Below are positions 63,283 to 64,000 of a DNA stretch of 64,000 bases, piece after piece. This DNA comes from Pseudomonadota bacterium (GTDB lineage: Bacteria > Pseudomonadota > Alphaproteobacteria > Acetobacterales > Acetobacteraceae), in assembly GCA_021805545.1 (NCBI GenBank), contig JAJZFB010000046.1, forward strand, positions 62,001-126,000. Direction: 5' to 3'. Each line of letters opens with the position of its first letter. Position 1 is the stretch's first letter. A program made the position numbers and the translations under genes. Below the pieces are notes generated by a model that did not search any database, was not told the DNA's origin, and saw only the letters and a list, made by a program, of their open reading frames with translations.

Positions 63283-64000
63283 TCAGGCGGCGCGCTTGGC
63301 CACTTCCTCGGGCGCCATCCGCACCAGCGCCTCGTAATCGGCCAGCAGCGTCTCGGTAATGGTGCTTGGCGCAAAATGCAGGTCCTGGCCAATCTGGCGC
63401 ACGGGGGTAATCTCGGCGGCGGTGCCGGTCAGGAAGGCTTCCTTGGCCTTGGCCAGATCCTCGAACGGAATATGGCGCTCGATCACCTCAAAGCCGCGGG
63501 CTTTGGCCAGGGCGATGACGGTGCGGCGGGTAATGCCATCCAGGAAGCAATCTGGCGTGGGGGTATGCAGCTTGCCGTCGATAACAAAGAAGATGTTGGC
63601 ACCCGTGGCCTCGCCCACATACCCGTCCCAGGTCAGCATCAGCGCGTCGTTAAAGCCCTCGGCCTCGGCCTTATGCTTGGAGAGCGTGCCGATCATGTAA
63701 AGCCCGGCGGCCTTCGAGGCCGTGGGGGCGGTTTGCGGGTGCGGGCGCCGCCAATCGGCCAGGCCCAGGCGCACGCCCTTCAGCCGGTCGGCACCAAACA
63801 GGTTCGGCCATTCCCAGCACGCCACCATCAGGTGGATTTTGGTAAGCTGGGCGGAAACAGCAAGCTGCTCCGAGCCGCGCCAGGCGAGCGGGCGCAGATA
63901 GGCATCGGTCAGGTTATTGGCCTTCATCACATCGATGCAGGCCTGGTTGATCTGCGCCTTGGTAAACGGAATCTCGAAGCCAAGAATACGGCCGGATTCG
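63283..64000 (-). CDS. ilvE: Branched-chain amino acid aminotransferase, C-terminal part
   Basis: The frame runs off the right edge; about 238 residues of the C-terminal side are visible. It is a fold-type IV PLP enzyme that transaminates valine, leucine and isoleucine. DAYLRPLAW, GLYMIGTLSKHKAEAEGFNDALML, VGEATGANIFFV, DCFLDGITRRTVIALA and TGTAAEITPVRQI are the family blocks, including the PLP phosphate-binding GITR and GTAAEI. The PLP Lys is in SKHKAEAEG. The 205 bases on to the VIT gene hold nothing recognisable. Confidence 0.93.
   Translation of the reverse strand, partial: ESGRILGFEIPFTKAQINQACIDVMKANNLTDAYLRPLAWRGSEQLAVSAQLTKIHLMVACWEWPNLFGADRLKGVRLGLADWRRPHPQTAPTASKAAGLYMIGTLSKHKAEAEGFNDALMLTWDGYVGEATGANIFFVIDGKLHTPTPDCFLDGITRRTVIALAKARGFEVIERHIPFEDLAKAKEAFLTGTAAEITPVRQIGQDLHFAPSTITETLLADYEALVRMAPEEVAKRAA

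Overview
This is a GC-rich, gene-dense chromosomal window from an alphaproteobacterium. Gene order and protein style point to Rhodospirillales/Acetobacteraceae (Acidocella/Acidiphilium-like relatives), but that placement is inference only. Supporting features are a class II (plant-type) DAHP synthase, an alpha-type adenosine kinase, a bactofilin, VDEAWY/YPDV glycan-associated repeats, and a Gram-negative autotransporter with glutathione metabolism. No rRNA, tRNA, phage, IS element or CRISPR array was seen.

Region 1 (1-32 kb) is mostly housekeeping. It holds the end of rodA and murI (cell wall), a TauE-type exporter with adenosine kinase, a bactofilin broken by an in-frame amber codon, a GDSL-esterase autotransporter, gshB, a lipoprotein, a 54-aa small protein and a divergent msrA/msrB pair. 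It continues with a large repeat-rich surface-type protein, a ClC channel, rsmA, ftsY-dapF, an SDR-hydroxypyruvate isomerase pair, a sulfotransferase and a SWIM/SNF2 helicase. It ends with nadE, the aroG(class II)-pncB pair, glutathione reductase, a 1020-aa multidomain glycosyltransferase, a YPDV-repeat protein, ygfZ, a GT9 glycosyltransferase and dihydroorotase.

Region 2 (33-60.6 kb) is a nearly uninterrupted catabolic island. On the minus strand lie a Rieske oxygenase, a ThDP lyase/decarboxylase-like enzyme, an SDR, two DUF1330 proteins and a thiolase. An IclR regulator separates these from a plus-strand Baeyer-Villiger monooxygenase, a MFE2-type SDR and an EthD-like protein. A TetR regulator with a palindromic operator controls a complete beta-oxidation set (acyl-CoA dehydrogenase, thiolase, HSD10-type SDR, PaaG-like isomerase, crotonase) plus a nitronate monooxygenase-like flavoprotein. 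Facing it on the minus strand are aldehyde dehydrogenase, a hot-dog dehydratase, an SMP-30 lactonase, a beta-hydroxyacid dehydrogenase, two adjacent class III CoA-transferases, a second MaoC/FAS1-type dehydratase, a GntR(FCD) regulator and a third class III CoA-transferase. Together they suggest oxygenation of a cyclic or ketonic substrate, lactone opening, CoA transfer (no AMP-forming CoA ligase is visible) and beta-oxidation. The substrate cannot be read from sequence.

Region 3 (60.6-64 kb) has a ChaA-type Ca2+/H+ antiporter, a small membrane-anchored unknown, a VIT/CCC1 transporter and the C-terminal part of ilvE running off the window.

Non-coding structure worth notice: an approximately 130-bp repeat present in two inverted intergenic copies (about 10.5 and 39.5 kb), REP-like palindromes (13.4, 22.1 and possibly 59.3 kb), a 4.5-copy 17-bp tandem array directly upstream of the Rieske gene's Shine-Dalgarno, and candidate operators for the TetR, GntR and IclR regulators.
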